Positions 48,096 to 59,000 of a stretch of 64,000 bases of DNA are shown piece by piece (position 1 is the stretch's first letter; each line of letters opens with the position of its first letter). Position numbers and translations under genes: made by a program. Origin of the DNA: Apium graveolens (taxonomy: Eukaryota > Streptophyta > Magnoliopsida > Apiales > Apiaceae); the NCBI RefSeq assembly GCF_009905375.1, contig NC_133650.1, positions 144,716,476 to 144,780,475 of the forward strand. The letters are read 5' to 3'. Under the pieces are notes generated by a model that did not search any database, was not told the origin of the DNA, and saw nothing but the letters and a program-made list of their open reading frames with translations.

Positions 48096-48762
48096 TGATT
48101 TGGATCTCTCCACAAATAAAGAAACGATGAAGAAAGAAAAGGGATAGAAGAAGAAGAGGATATTTCAAAAGAACACGATCAATCCAGAAACGTGAACTTT
48201 GAATCTCAAATTGCTTAGATCAATCGAGAAACTAAGTAATTCAAATATAACCTTCAAAACAATCCAATAATTGAAGTTTAGGGGAAAGAAAAACTACTCA
48301 TAGTTTATCTCAAAACAAAAGTTTTATATTATCCATTGTTTGTCTTAAAAGTTTACATGAGAGGGGTATTTATAGGCTTAGACAATAACCCAAATCTAAC
48401 AGGAATCCAAGAGAAATTCAATATCAGCTTGAATTAGCCAATATCTGAATCCTTCTAGGAAACAAATTTAAAAACCAAATCCGAATAGAAAACAAACAAA
48501 AACCAAATCCAAATAAGAAAATAAAATTCTGAGTGCTTAAAATAAGAAAAACCCTTTCAAGTGAAAGGTAAAAACTTGCAAGAAAAATTCTAATTGTAAT
48601 TATATAATAATCAGCTACTTGTCCAACTTCATGCATAAGTCCTTTATTCGTTATTGTCCAAGTAAGCTATATAACCCATGTTTGTGTCCTCTCCAATTAA
48701 ACATTACAATGAGTACACATAGTCAAATCCAAATTAACATATTCATTCCATGATCCTCATCA
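48096..48762 (-). repeat. 5' LTR of the gag-only element
   Basis: 667 bp; begins TGATTTGGATCTCTCC and ends GATCCTCATCA on the plus strand, matching 45985-46654 throughout. CGAAC follows. Confidence 0.88.
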
Positions 48763-49080
48763 CGAACCATATGTTCCAGCAAGGCAGATGAAAGGAAAAG
48801 AGCACGTTCGCGGTGACAACGTTTAGCCGTTTAGCTGAATATTATCATGATTTTAATAAAATAATTCTATTATTTCTAACCTAGTATCTAGACTTGTAGT
48901 ATATTGTCTATCATGTATGTAATAAATAGGTTTGTGCGAGAGACTCGGTCCTGAGATCTGTGGAGTGGCGTCCAGAGTGAATGATGCATTTGGTTATGGT
49001 TTGTAATAATACAGGTGTGCGAAGCTTGATATTGTGGCGACCTAAATACACGAAAGGGTGGGTTTGGGGGTGTCACAGAG

Positions 49081-49093
49081 TTGGTATCAAGGC
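49081..49093 (+). other. tRNA-iMet-type primer-binding site
   Basis: TTGGTATCAAGGC, three bases after the 5' LTR end, one small change from the initiator-tRNA complement. It fixes the LTR end at 49077. Confidence 0.8.
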
Positions 49094-49297
49094 TTTATTT
49101 ATATTTACTAGGAACGTAAATACTAGGAATATAATTGTATACGAGAGAGTATAGTTAAGAGTATTTTATAACTATTAGAGTACATAATACTCGAAAATAA
49201 GATAGGGATCAGCGCGAAAATGTCCCCTTTGACTTAAAAGTTTCTAGTAAAGAATATTATGTTGAAGGTACCTTATTATTTTATCTTTATAATTCAG

Positions 49298-50443
49298 ATG
49301 TTAGACTACAGAGCTACTCGAGATAGATCCCCTACTCTTTTTCCGGGAGAGAGCATCGACTCTAGTTCAGATACCGATCCTTCTGAGGCCTAGATAGATA
49401 TATCTAGTGATAGAAAGGACTTGTTTGTCTAGGAGATTCCAACACCACCTAGAGCTCCACCTATTGTTATTGACTTGACAGATTCCCCACCCCGTGATGA
49501 GGCTTCTGGTTCTCCTGTTACTGTGGAGGATCTAGTGATCTATCTTGCTGATGTCACCCCCATTTTCACTAGTCTGTCTGACTTGACTCTGACTCCATCA
49601 CCCATGACTCCAGTTACAGATGGGATACCTGTTGTTGTGTCTCCTCGTGAGGATGATCATTTGGTTGCTGACTTAAAGACTCATTTCCACCCAGAGCTAC
49701 CAGCGATCACACATTTGACTGTAGGTACACCAGTTATGCCTACCGCTGATTTGTACCATTTTGAGACCATGGTTACTGCTGACCTTGAGCATGTTTCTAC
49801 ACAGACTATGGCACCTACAGGACTTCCTGTTGTGTCTGAGCCCCTAGACATGGACGTGGATCCACCTTCTCTAGTGTTAGATCCATTTCCTTCTGATATG
49901 CCAGTTTATGATACTGCACCCCTTACTCCTACTATTCTTGTTGCCCCTGCCACTGCAGGCTTAGGGGGATTTACTGAGGGTATTCCATCATTGATTACTG
50001 GTTTTGGAGTTTATCCAGTGGCTACTGTTCCAGCCTTTCATTGTGAGGAGCCTAGATAGATGTATGATGATGTATATGCTAGATATTGGGAGGTGTTTCC
50101 TACCTGAGATGCCCTGATGAGATTGATTGTTGAGAGACCATCTGTGCCATCACCTGAGTCAGATTCCGTTAGGAGGAGTTTTTCCCGAGAGGTTATGCAT
50201 TAGACCGCTACCACTGTTATCGCGAGTCTGCAGACAGAGATTTCTGAGATGCCATCTACGGTTTTAGGAGTCGTGGATAGGACTACTGTTTCCAGGATGA
50301 TTGATCAGACCAGATAGGAGTTTTTACAGTGGGTGGACAAGCTGTTCGGTCCATATTGATATTACTTGCGCATTCCTACCATTTTTTTGACCCAGTACAT
50401 ATTAGATGCTTCCGACTCGAGTACAGTAGAGTCGATGACTTAG
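49298..50443 (+). pseudogene. Pre-gag ORF with seven C-to-T-type stops
   Basis: From ATG 49298 (MLDYRATRDRSPTLFPGES) one frame runs 381 codons to TAG 50441. The protein is Pro/Asp/Ser/Thr-rich (TDSPPRDEASGSPVTVEDL). It is interrupted by TAG at 49391, 49430, 50057, 50201 and 50315 and TGA at 50105 and 50357. Every one can come from CAG or CGA by one C-to-T change, and no frameshift occurs over more than 1.1 kb. That points to loss by methyl-cytosine deamination of an ORF once kept open. It precedes gag and its function is unknown; some chromoviruses carry extra ORFs here. Confidence 0.6.
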
Positions 50444-51342
50444 AGATGATGATGGGATTGCACCCTTTTTGCTATGCTGTAGTTCCGAGTTTCTGGATAT
50501 ATATTAACTTTTGATTTCTAGATATTTTGTATAGTAGAGACTTATCAAGTATTATGATATTCATGATCATTGTATTGACGACACTTAGACTTATGGGTCA
50601 AACTTGATATTATGTATTGTTGTATCGAACTCATGATGATTGCGGGATATATTTATAATGATGCTACACTTTCCTGAGATACTATTGTTTACCCTTTTGC
50701 ATGGCATTATTATTGTTGTATTATTTGAGCATATCTTAATGAACTTGTCAAATTAAAGAGAGACCAAAATGTTTTCTTTAAACACCATTACATAAATATT
50801 ATCTGTTAAAATTTCACTCATATTTTCATATATAAAATATCTCCATAAATAGACTTGACAAAAAAACTGAAACCAATTCTTTATAAACTCTTTTGAGACA
50901 ACCCAAAAATTTGTTTTGTATACACAAAAATTTCTTAAAAATCATGATTTCTTAAATAAGTATTTTCACCTCAACTACACAACCTTCAAAACTCCGTTAA
51001 AACAAATGTTTTCATCATATCAATTCTACATATGGAGTAATTTATTCCTGTTTTATAAACAATTCAACGCTCTTTTACTTTGAAATCTGTTTATTACACT
51101 CAACCCAAGTGTATATTTTCGAAATCTCAATGATTTCATCTAGTAGCCCTCTTCAACCTTTGGTTTTAAAAGAAGAATTATGAAACAAGTATTGTCCATA
51201 CATTTTCTCGAAAGGACCTAACAAGTTCAATAAGATTCATTGAGATTGGTTTATACACTGCAACAGTATTGGAGTTTCATAATTGCTATTAAACCATGTT
51301 GGTTCAATTTGATTAAACTTGATATTTTCTTCTTATTAGTGA
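50444..51342. other. Spacer between pre-gag ORF and gag
   Basis: About 0.9 kb, AT-rich, no domain in any frame. It may contain intron or leader sequence that brings gag close to the 5' end of a spliced RNA; no splice pair is clear. Confidence 0.35.
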
Positions 51343-52630
51343 AAAGATATCACCTAGGAAAAGAAAGGGAAGAGCTGTAAAGAACCCAAGACTAACCCCT
51401 GAGGTGGAAGAAAGTTGAAACACTCAACCTCAACCAGAGGAACAACAAGGTCAGAATCAAGATCAAGGGCAGAATCAAAACCAGAATCCACCCCCAAATA
51501 ATAATGACCCTACTGCTCTTCTACTCGCAACAACATACTCAGAATCCACTCCCTGATCCTAGGAGGCTACGAGTAGAACAAACTCAGTCTACTGTAACTT
51601 TCAAATCTTTCAAATCTTTGAACTCTCCCGAGTTCAAAGGGACAACTTACCCCATAGAAGCTAGAACCTGGCTTAGAGAAATTGAGAAGACCTTTGAAAT
51701 TGTAGGAGTGGAAAAAATAAGAAAATTATCTTTGCTTCCTTTATGCTAAAAGGAGAAGCTAATTATTGGTGGGAAGCTAAGAGAGCCATTGAAGGAACCC
51801 ATGAAATTCCGTGGGAAAGATTCACTACTTTATTCCTTAAGAAGTACTTTCCCAAACATCTAGAACAACAAATGGAATTGAAGTTTTTAGAGCTAAAGCA
51901 AGGAAACATGACTGTCGGAATATGATAACAAGTTTTCAGAACTCTCCAGATTCGTACCCTATCATGTTGACACCGAAGAAAAGAGACCAAGGAGATTTCA
52001 ATTAGGCTTACGACCATGGATTCAGAATTGAGTAGCAGTACTTGAGATCTCTAGCTACGCGACTCTTGTGCATAAAGCTTCAATTGTAGAAAGGGGGAAT
52101 GATTTGTATCCCAAAGACAAATGAGGTATCAAGAGAAAATTTCTAAGCAATAATAGGAATTATGGAAAGAAGTTTGATGGAAATAAGGAAAAGAAACCAT
52201 TTATGAAAAGAGAAGATCGAAGGATTGATAACCGAAGGTTTAAAAACAAAGATCACCGAGGTAACGAGAAAAGATTCTGAACCCCTCAAACAGAAAATTT
52301 ACTTCAAGGAAGACCCCCTCTGCCAGATTGTAAAACTTGTGGACGGAAACATGGTGGACAGTGTCACCGAGAGAATGTTACATGCTATGTATGTGGAAAG
52401 AAAGGGCATTATATGAATAGCTGCAAGGAGAAGGCCATCATTTGTCACAGCTGCAGGAGGAAAGGGCATTACGCTTGCGAATGCCGCCAAGCCATAAAGG
52501 AAAGTACGGTACCCAGATTATGGCACCCCTGGCTCAAGACAACCACAACTCAGGCAGTGCCAAAAACATCAACAACAAATCTATAACACGAACTTTCAAT
52601 ATGACTCTCAAAAAATGCTATCGCTGATAA
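51343..52630 (+). pseudogene. Gag of the plus-strand chromovirus
   Basis: Basic start (KISPRKRKGRAVKNPRL), a stop, then Gln/Asn-rich sequence. The capsid follows in two frames: FKSLNSPEFKGTTYPIEART, then YWWEAKRAIEGTHEIPWERF and MELKFLELKQGNMT. Two intact CCHC knuckles lie at about 52378-52497: CYVCGKKGHYMNSC and CHSCRRKGHYACEC. At least three frame changes. Confidence 0.82.
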
Positions 52631-53115
52631 TGATGTAATCGCAAGTACGCTTTTAGTGAATTCTGTGAATACTTGTATGCTAATTGACTCTGGCGCTACT
52701 AGATTTTTTAAATCTGAGAACTTTGTGAATAAGTTGGGACTAGAAGTATTGTTGTTAGATAAAGATATGATGGTAGAAATTGCGAACCAAGATGTTATAT
52801 CTGTTAGTCAAGTATGCCCTAATTGTACGATAAAGATTCAGGGAAAACCCTTCATTGTAGACCTTATTCCATAGGTTGGAATAATTTGATGTGATACTAG
52901 GAATGGATTGGTTGACTCGATACAATGCACAGATTAATTGTAGATTGAAGAGAGTTAGTTTAAAAGGGCCTGATAATAAAAGAGTAATTCAGCACGGTCG
53001 GAAACAAACTCGTAAGTTTCTTACTATGTTACAAGCTAAAAGAATGCTACGCCAAGGATGTTAGGCATATCTTGCTCAAGTCATAGATACAGAAAAGTCT
53101 GTTCCTAGATTGGAG
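52631..53115 (+). pseudogene. Protease of the plus-strand chromovirus
   Basis: MLIDSGATRFFKSENFVNKL keeps the DSG active site. SQVCPNCTIKIQGKPFIVDL, a stop at 52872, then VILGMDWLTRYNAQINCRLK complete the domain. The DSG is intact here but lost (DSR) in the 17-kb element. Confidence 0.8.
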
Positions 53116-54460
53116 GAAATCCCCATTGTGAATGAATTTGAGGATGTATTTCCTGAAGACCTACCCGGATTACCCCTGATAGAGAAATCGAATTTACAAT
53201 CGATCTCGCTCCAGGAACGGCACCAATTTTTAAAGCTCCATATAGAATGACCCCTGTAAAGATGAAATAACTGGCTACTCAACTTCAAAAGTTATTGGAC
53301 AAAGGAGTAATACGACTCAACGTATCTCCGTGGGGAGAACCAATCTTATTTATGAAAAAAAGATGGATCTACGAGGCTATGTATTGATTACCGAGAATTA
53401 AATAAGTTAACAATCAAAAATAAATACCCTCTACCAAGAATTGATGATTTGTTCGATCAACTGAAAGGAGCTGCTTGTTTTTCAAAGATTGACTTGATAT
53501 ATGGCTATCATCAGTTAAAGATTAAACCGGGAGACGTGTTACAAACAGCGTTTAGGACAATGTATGGACATTATGAGTTTCTAGTGATGCCATTTGGATT
53601 GACAAACACCCATGTTACTTTCATGGACATGATGAATCGAGTATTCAAGAAATATCTAGATAGGTTCGTGGTAGTATTTATTGATGACATCCTGAATTAC
53701 TCTAAGTCTCGCGAAGAACACGCAGAACACTTGAGATTGACATTAGCAATTTTGAGGAAAGAAAAGTTGTATGCCAAATTCTCTAAATGTGAATTTTGGT
53801 TAGATAAAGTGCAATTCTTAGGATATATCGACCGTAGTGAAGGAATTTTAGTAGACCCTACAAAGGTTGAAGCTGTGGCGAATTGAGAGCGACCAAAGAC
53901 ACCAACCGAATTTAGAAGTTTCCTTGGATTAGCTGGTTACTATCGCATATTTGTACAATACATCTCGAAGATAGCTACGCCACTGACTCGACTCACACGA
54001 AAGAATGAGAAATTCGATGGACTCCAAAATTTGAAGAAAGTTTCCAAGAGTTAAAGAAAAGATTGACTTTTGCCCCAGTGCTAACCTTATTGACGACTCA
54101 GGAAATTTGTGATTTATAGTGACGCATCTCTCAAAGGACTCGGATGTATGTTAATGCAAAATGGGAAAGTCATTACTTACGCCTCAATACAATTGAAGGA
54201 ATATGAAACAAGATATCCTACTCATGATTTGGAGTTAATAGCGATAGTTTTTGCGCTTAAAATCTGAAGACACTACTTGTATAGAGAGAAATGTGAAATC
54301 TATACGGATCATAAAAGCCTGAAATATATCTTTACCCAGAAAGAATTGAATATGAGGAAAAGAAGATGGTTAGAATTGATCAAGGACTATGATTGTACCA
54401 TAATTACCATCCTGGAAAGGCGAATGTGGTTGCGAATGCCTTAAGTTGAAAGGAGAGGTT
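53116..54460 (+). pseudogene. RT and RNase H of the plus-strand chromovirus
   Basis: Longest open part 53449-53886: [20 protein letters not shown], then [15 protein letters not shown] and the active site [11 protein letters not shown] stop follows [12 protein letters not shown], then [16 protein letters not shown]. RNase H pieces are [20 protein letters not shown] and [20 protein letters not shown] with frame changes between. The catalytic Asp pair survives but the frame is broken at least four times. Confidence 0.82.
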
Positions 54461-54719
54461 GAAGATGCTAGTTATAAAATCTGAGGAATTGATCTGAGAA
54501 ATTGATAAAATGGAGATAGAGATAAAGATTTCAGTTTAAACGAATTAAAGAAATTATGAGATTCGAGTACAACTGCAAATAATAGAAAAGATTCGAAGTT
54601 GTCAAAAAGTGATGATGGAAACTAATAGAGCCGAGATGACAGGAGATGAAGTTCTAAGTTTAAAAGATAACAAGGAGTTAGGAGGTTTGCCTCAAGAATT
54701 TGGATTCCCAATGTGCCAG

Positions 54720-55560
54720 AATTAAAGGATGAGATTATGAACGAAGCCCATAATTCTAGATACTCTATCCACCCTGGAAGCATGAAGATTTACCAAGACA
54801 TAAAAAAAAATTTGGTGGCCCAACATGAAAAGAGAAATTGCAAAATGGGTAAGTAAATGTTTAACATATCAAAAGATAAAAGTCGAACATCAGAGGCCAA
54901 GTGGTTTACTATAACCCTTAGAGATTCCCGAATGGAAATTGGAACATATCACCATGGATTTCATTGTCGGTTTTCTAAGATCTAAGACCAACCATGACGC
55001 CATTGGGTTATAGTTGAACGATTAACCAAATCTGCACATTTTCTTCCAACTAACGAAAAGTACACTATAGAGAAATTGGTCAGTTTATACCTGAAGGAAA
55101 TCATGGTTAGACATGGAGTACCGGTTTCAGTTGTGTCAGATAGAGATGCAAGATTCACATCAAGATTTTATAAAAATTATCAGGAATGCTTAGGCACGAA
55201 ACTAAACATGAGTACGGCATATCATCCCCAAACAGATGGACAAAGTGAAAGGACTATAAAGATAATTGAAGATATGTTAAGGGCTTGTGTCTTGGATTTC
55301 AAAAGGAATTAGGATGATCATTTGGCGTTAGTAGAATTTGCTTATAACAATAGTTTTCACTCAAGAAAAGGAATGGCTCCCTTTGAAGCACTCTATGGTA
55401 GGAAATGCAGGTCACTGGTGTGTTGGGAAAAAGTAGGAGATAGAAAGATCTATGGACCTAAACTGAGTCAACAGACGATACAATCCATTGAAATTATTAG
55501 GAAAAGGTTAATAGGTGCCCAATATCGACAAAGGAAATATACTGATTTGGGATGAAAATA
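54720..55560 (+). pseudogene. Integrase of the plus-strand chromovirus
   Basis: The zinc-finger end is decayed (CLTYQKI; the second Cys of CxxC is Tyr). The core has MDFIVGF (Asp), VVSDRDARFTSRFY (Asp) and HPQTDGQSERTIKIIEDMLR (Glu), then a stop and DDHLALVEFAYNNSFHSRKG. The D,D,E residues are kept, but stops at about 54911, 55310 and elsewhere make it dead. Confidence 0.82.
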
Positions 55561-55975
55561 TAAAGCTAAAAGTGTCACCTTGGAAGGGAGTCATAAGATT
55601 CGGAAAGAAAGGGAAACTAAGTCCTAGATACATTGTTCCATTAGAGATTTTGAAGAAATTAGGCACTGTATCTTATCAGTTAGCATTATCACCAGATCTT
55701 CAGAATATCCATGATGTGTTTCACATACATGTTCTAAAGGCTTACCATCATGATAATCGTCATGTACTTGCATACGAGCCAATAGAAGTTCCATCAGATT
55801 TGACATACGAAGAGCAACCAGTTCGAATTGCAGATAAAAATGTTCAGAAGCTATGAAATAAGGAAATCAAATTAGAAGGTAATCAGGAGAAACCATTCAG
55901 TAGAAGAAGCTACTTGGGAACCTGAAGAAGATATGTGAAAGAATTACCCCTCACTATTCTCTAACTATGTTGATT
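55561..55975 (+). pseudogene. Integrase C-terminus and chromodomain remnant
   Basis: KLKVSPWKGVIRFGKKGKLS, RYIVPLEILKKLGTVSYQLA and VFHIHVLKAYHHDNRHVLAY match the Tekay-like integrase tail. A stop after KNVQKL leaves NKEIKLEG... and TWEPEE-like codons of the chromodomain in broken frames. Confidence 0.75.
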
Positions 55976-56004
55976 TCGTGGACGAAATCCTTTAAGAGGG
56001 AGAC

Positions 56005-56036
56005 TGTAACGCTCGAGAAATGAAAGTAAGTTAGGA
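56005..56036 (+). repeat. First 32 bp of the chromovirus 3' LTR
   Basis: TGTAACGCTCGAGAAATGAA onward, next to the polypurine tract. The remainder lies beyond the element that starts at 56037 and outside the window. Confidence 0.65.
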
Positions 56037-59000
56037 TGTAATGCCCCCAAATCCTGGGTCAGGGGATTTGGTAGTCACTATGAAACCTCAATCCAAAATA
56101 ACCTGTTTAATCAATAAATAAATACCAACAACTAAAATATAGCATCTGTGACCCCAAACTACACTAGGATCTTTTTCGGTTACAGTTCTAGAAACAAGAA
56201 TTCCAAATTTCTATAAATACATTTTTCACTTTCTTTTAAAACTCTTTTCAATAAATTATAACTCAATACTAAACCCAGTATTATAACTTTGAAAAGAAGT
56301 ATACTAGGCACAACTATATAATACACATCTATAATATAATATAAATAACTTTACACAATAGAACTCACACTAGTCCGCAAACCCTGGACCAACCACCTTC
56401 CAAAAGCTTCTTTTTAATTCCTCGAATTACGTGGCTAAACAGTCCAAGGTAATCCTCATTGGAAGGTTAAATTTAAAAATAGGCAAGTATGAGTGAAAGA
56501 AATGCTCAGCAAGTTTATTATAACATGTATATGGTCTTTTGATATAAAAACCAACATCTGTAATAGAGTAGAACATATAAAAATCAATAATCGCTGAATC
56601 TAGAAAATTTGTTAAGAAAGGTTCCTTAAATGCATTCAAAACTCTTTTTATATTTTTGAGCGAAGATGCTTCAGCAATACTTTGAATCTCGACAAGAAGA
56701 AAACTCGTAAAACAGTGTTTACGGAAATATCATAAACAACAATATGAAAGAAAGATTATGGACTAAATCATAAACTTATATACATTTTACTCAAAACCCC
56801 AATCATGATATCAATACTCATTTTGATGTCATATCAAATTAGATATCAATACTAACTTAGATGCTCACAACATACCAGTACTGAAGTATTAAAGTCAACA
56901 TCAGTCATATATATCAATACCATTTTTGATATTAACAACAAATTAAGTATCGACATCTATCAGAAATTGAATCAAAACTGCATTTCACCTTTTATTCAAA
57001 ACAAAAACACTTGATAAATCATTTATTATATGATTATAAAAAAATATAATAATTTAGGTTGAATCCTCGAACGACGGTGTGTTGCCACCGGTGAGCAACA
57101 CCGGTATGCCGAAGCGTATCCAACTAAATAAAGGGGTACCCAAGGCACACATTGGCCTATCAAGGTATTATAAACAAGTATAATACATAGCTCATACTGG
57201 ACCGCCGCCACGGCCTCTTACACAACCATCCAATCTTAAAACCTTTTATTGAAAGGGGTCATAATAATCGATACCCTTATAAATTTTATTCGCCTATTCA
57301 CTAGGGCAGGAATACTCGTAATAAAATCATCTTTCTCCAAATCTAAAACATTTATAAATCCAGTATTTGGATAAGTAAAAATACTTAAATATTCTGAACA
57401 TAGAATAGAAAAATAGTACTTGCATAAATAGAATCAATCACTTTGATATGTAAAGCATTTAACTATTATGGAATTAAAATAGTATAGAGAAACTTGCATA
57501 ATAGGATTTAAAATAAATATCACTTGAACGATAAGTGAAGATAGGGATACTTGCCTTTGGTGTTTAGCAGTTAGTCACACTCGTAATAACACAATTATTC
57601 TGTCATTCTGCCTCAAGACATCACCATCATTTACTTTGCTAATTCTCTGGTCTGCTGTTCATGCTGTTGGTACAAGCCTTGTGATGGTCTCAACCCCGGG
57701 GTCAGGGGATGACATCACCATAAATATAACAGACCATAATATAATCTACTAATTAAACATTATTATACCAACACGACCCCGAAACCAAGATCCGATACAG
57801 GTTCAAGTATTATTTAGGTTACAAACTCAAAACTACTTATTCCACAAGCCCGACACTCTAACTTATTACCGCAACTCATCAGACCACATGGTCTGATACA
57901 AACTACCACAGAGGAGCCAGGTCCTGAAGGGGCTGAGACTCGGTTCTGCCCAGGTTTGATGGGTCTTCTAGACATCTGTAATATATATATATATATACAA
58001 AACAAGATGCAAGGGTGAGCAATCAATTGCTCAATAATAAAGCAGTTTATTAAAACAGTTATGGGAACAGAAATCATAACTCGTTTAAGAAAACAAGTAA
58101 AAAAGGTATAAACTGGATATCAACAACTAGCATGCTCTATAAAAATATATCATCGGTTGTGTGCTGTGTGAATACCAGAGTCCAATTTTAGCATGTTATT
58201 TTCATTTATAAATCCACTGTTCCATTACAGGAAATACAAAATTATCTGTTTCGTTAAGGGAACCACTAAGCCAAAATATGATATAAACTTGGACGCATCC
58301 TAGGGATAGCTGATCCGTCTATCCCACTACAAACCTATTCCGGAACTCAGAGACTAGCTAGGTCTCCGTCACGTTGGACTAAGCGGTTTAAATAGGGCAC
58401 AACCGACTTAGCCTCTTACATAAACCCGTTGGGCTGTTACGCAACCATCCAATATCTGATCCATTTTATCCAGTTTCCAAAATTACTCATACCTACCTCT
58501 TTCAAAATAATTATAACACAACACACTTTCCAAAAATTTTCCAATTTTAATCACAATTTAGAGATAGGCATTTTCAGAAGTTACCTTTCCCCAAAACAAA
58601 TAATTTTGTGTTTCATGTAATGGAACAGTGGATTTATAAATGAAAATAGCATGCTAAAATTGGACTCTGGTATTCACACAGCACATAACTGATGATACGT
58701 TTTTATAGAGCATGCTAGTTGTTGATATCCAGTTTATACCTGTTTTTACTTGTTTTTGTAAACGAGTTATGAATTCTGTTCCTATAATTGTTTTTATAAA
58801 CTGCTTTACTTGTTATTCATATAGTGGTATTTTTGAGCAATTGATTGCTCACCCTTGTAGCTTGTTTTGTATATATATATTGCAGATGTCTAGAAGACCC
58901 ATCAGACCTTGGCAGAACCGAGTCTCAACCCCTTCAGGACCTGGCTCCTCTGAGGTAGTTTGTATCAGACCATGTGGTCTGATGAGTTTCTCTAATAAGT

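Larger units (their letters stand above)
45741..48762 (-). mobile_element. Gag-only LTR element with an inverted LTR tip at its left end
   Basis: Flanked by CGAAC at 45736-45740 and 48763-48767. From the right: LTR 48096-48762, primer site, gag, polypurine tract, LTR 45985-46654, all reading to the minus strand. To the left of that lies an extra ~234-bp LTR start in plus orientation (45741-45974) and a ~10-bp junction. Both outer ends therefore read TGATGAGGATCA inward. No pol is present, so movement would need another element's enzymes. The LTR copies differ by roughly 8-9% by eye, so it is old. Confidence 0.85.
43100..49077 (+). repeat. 5' LTR region of the plus-strand chromovirus (left edge unresolved)
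   Basis: The right edge is firm: TTTGGGGGTGTCACA ends at 49077, followed by GAG and the primer site. The left edge is not: the visible 3' LTR starts TGTAACGCTCGAGAAATG but shows only 32 bp, and I found no convincing match. TGTAACCCGTAAATACC near 43110 is one weak candidate. The LTR is interrupted by the gag-only element at 45741-48762. The TGAGC/GCTCA motif at 45671-45696 is in plus orientation, as expected. The purine-rich block at 43575-43890 would be on the unusual strand for such an LTR, so the first kilobases may be something else. Confidence 0.35.
49078..56004 (+). mobile_element. Internal region of a decayed plus-strand chromovirus
   Basis: Order: primer site, pre-gag ORF, ~0.9-kb spacer, gag, protease, RT, RNase H, integrase, chromodomain remnant, polypurine tract (TAAGAGGGAGAC, 55993-56004), then the first 32 bp of the 3' LTR (56005-56036). 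Sequence and order match the Tekay-like element at 15991-33408 but on the opposite strand. Many stops and frameshifts; no catalytic part could be translated whole. The minus-strand element starting at 56037 cuts the 3' LTR. Confidence 0.88.
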
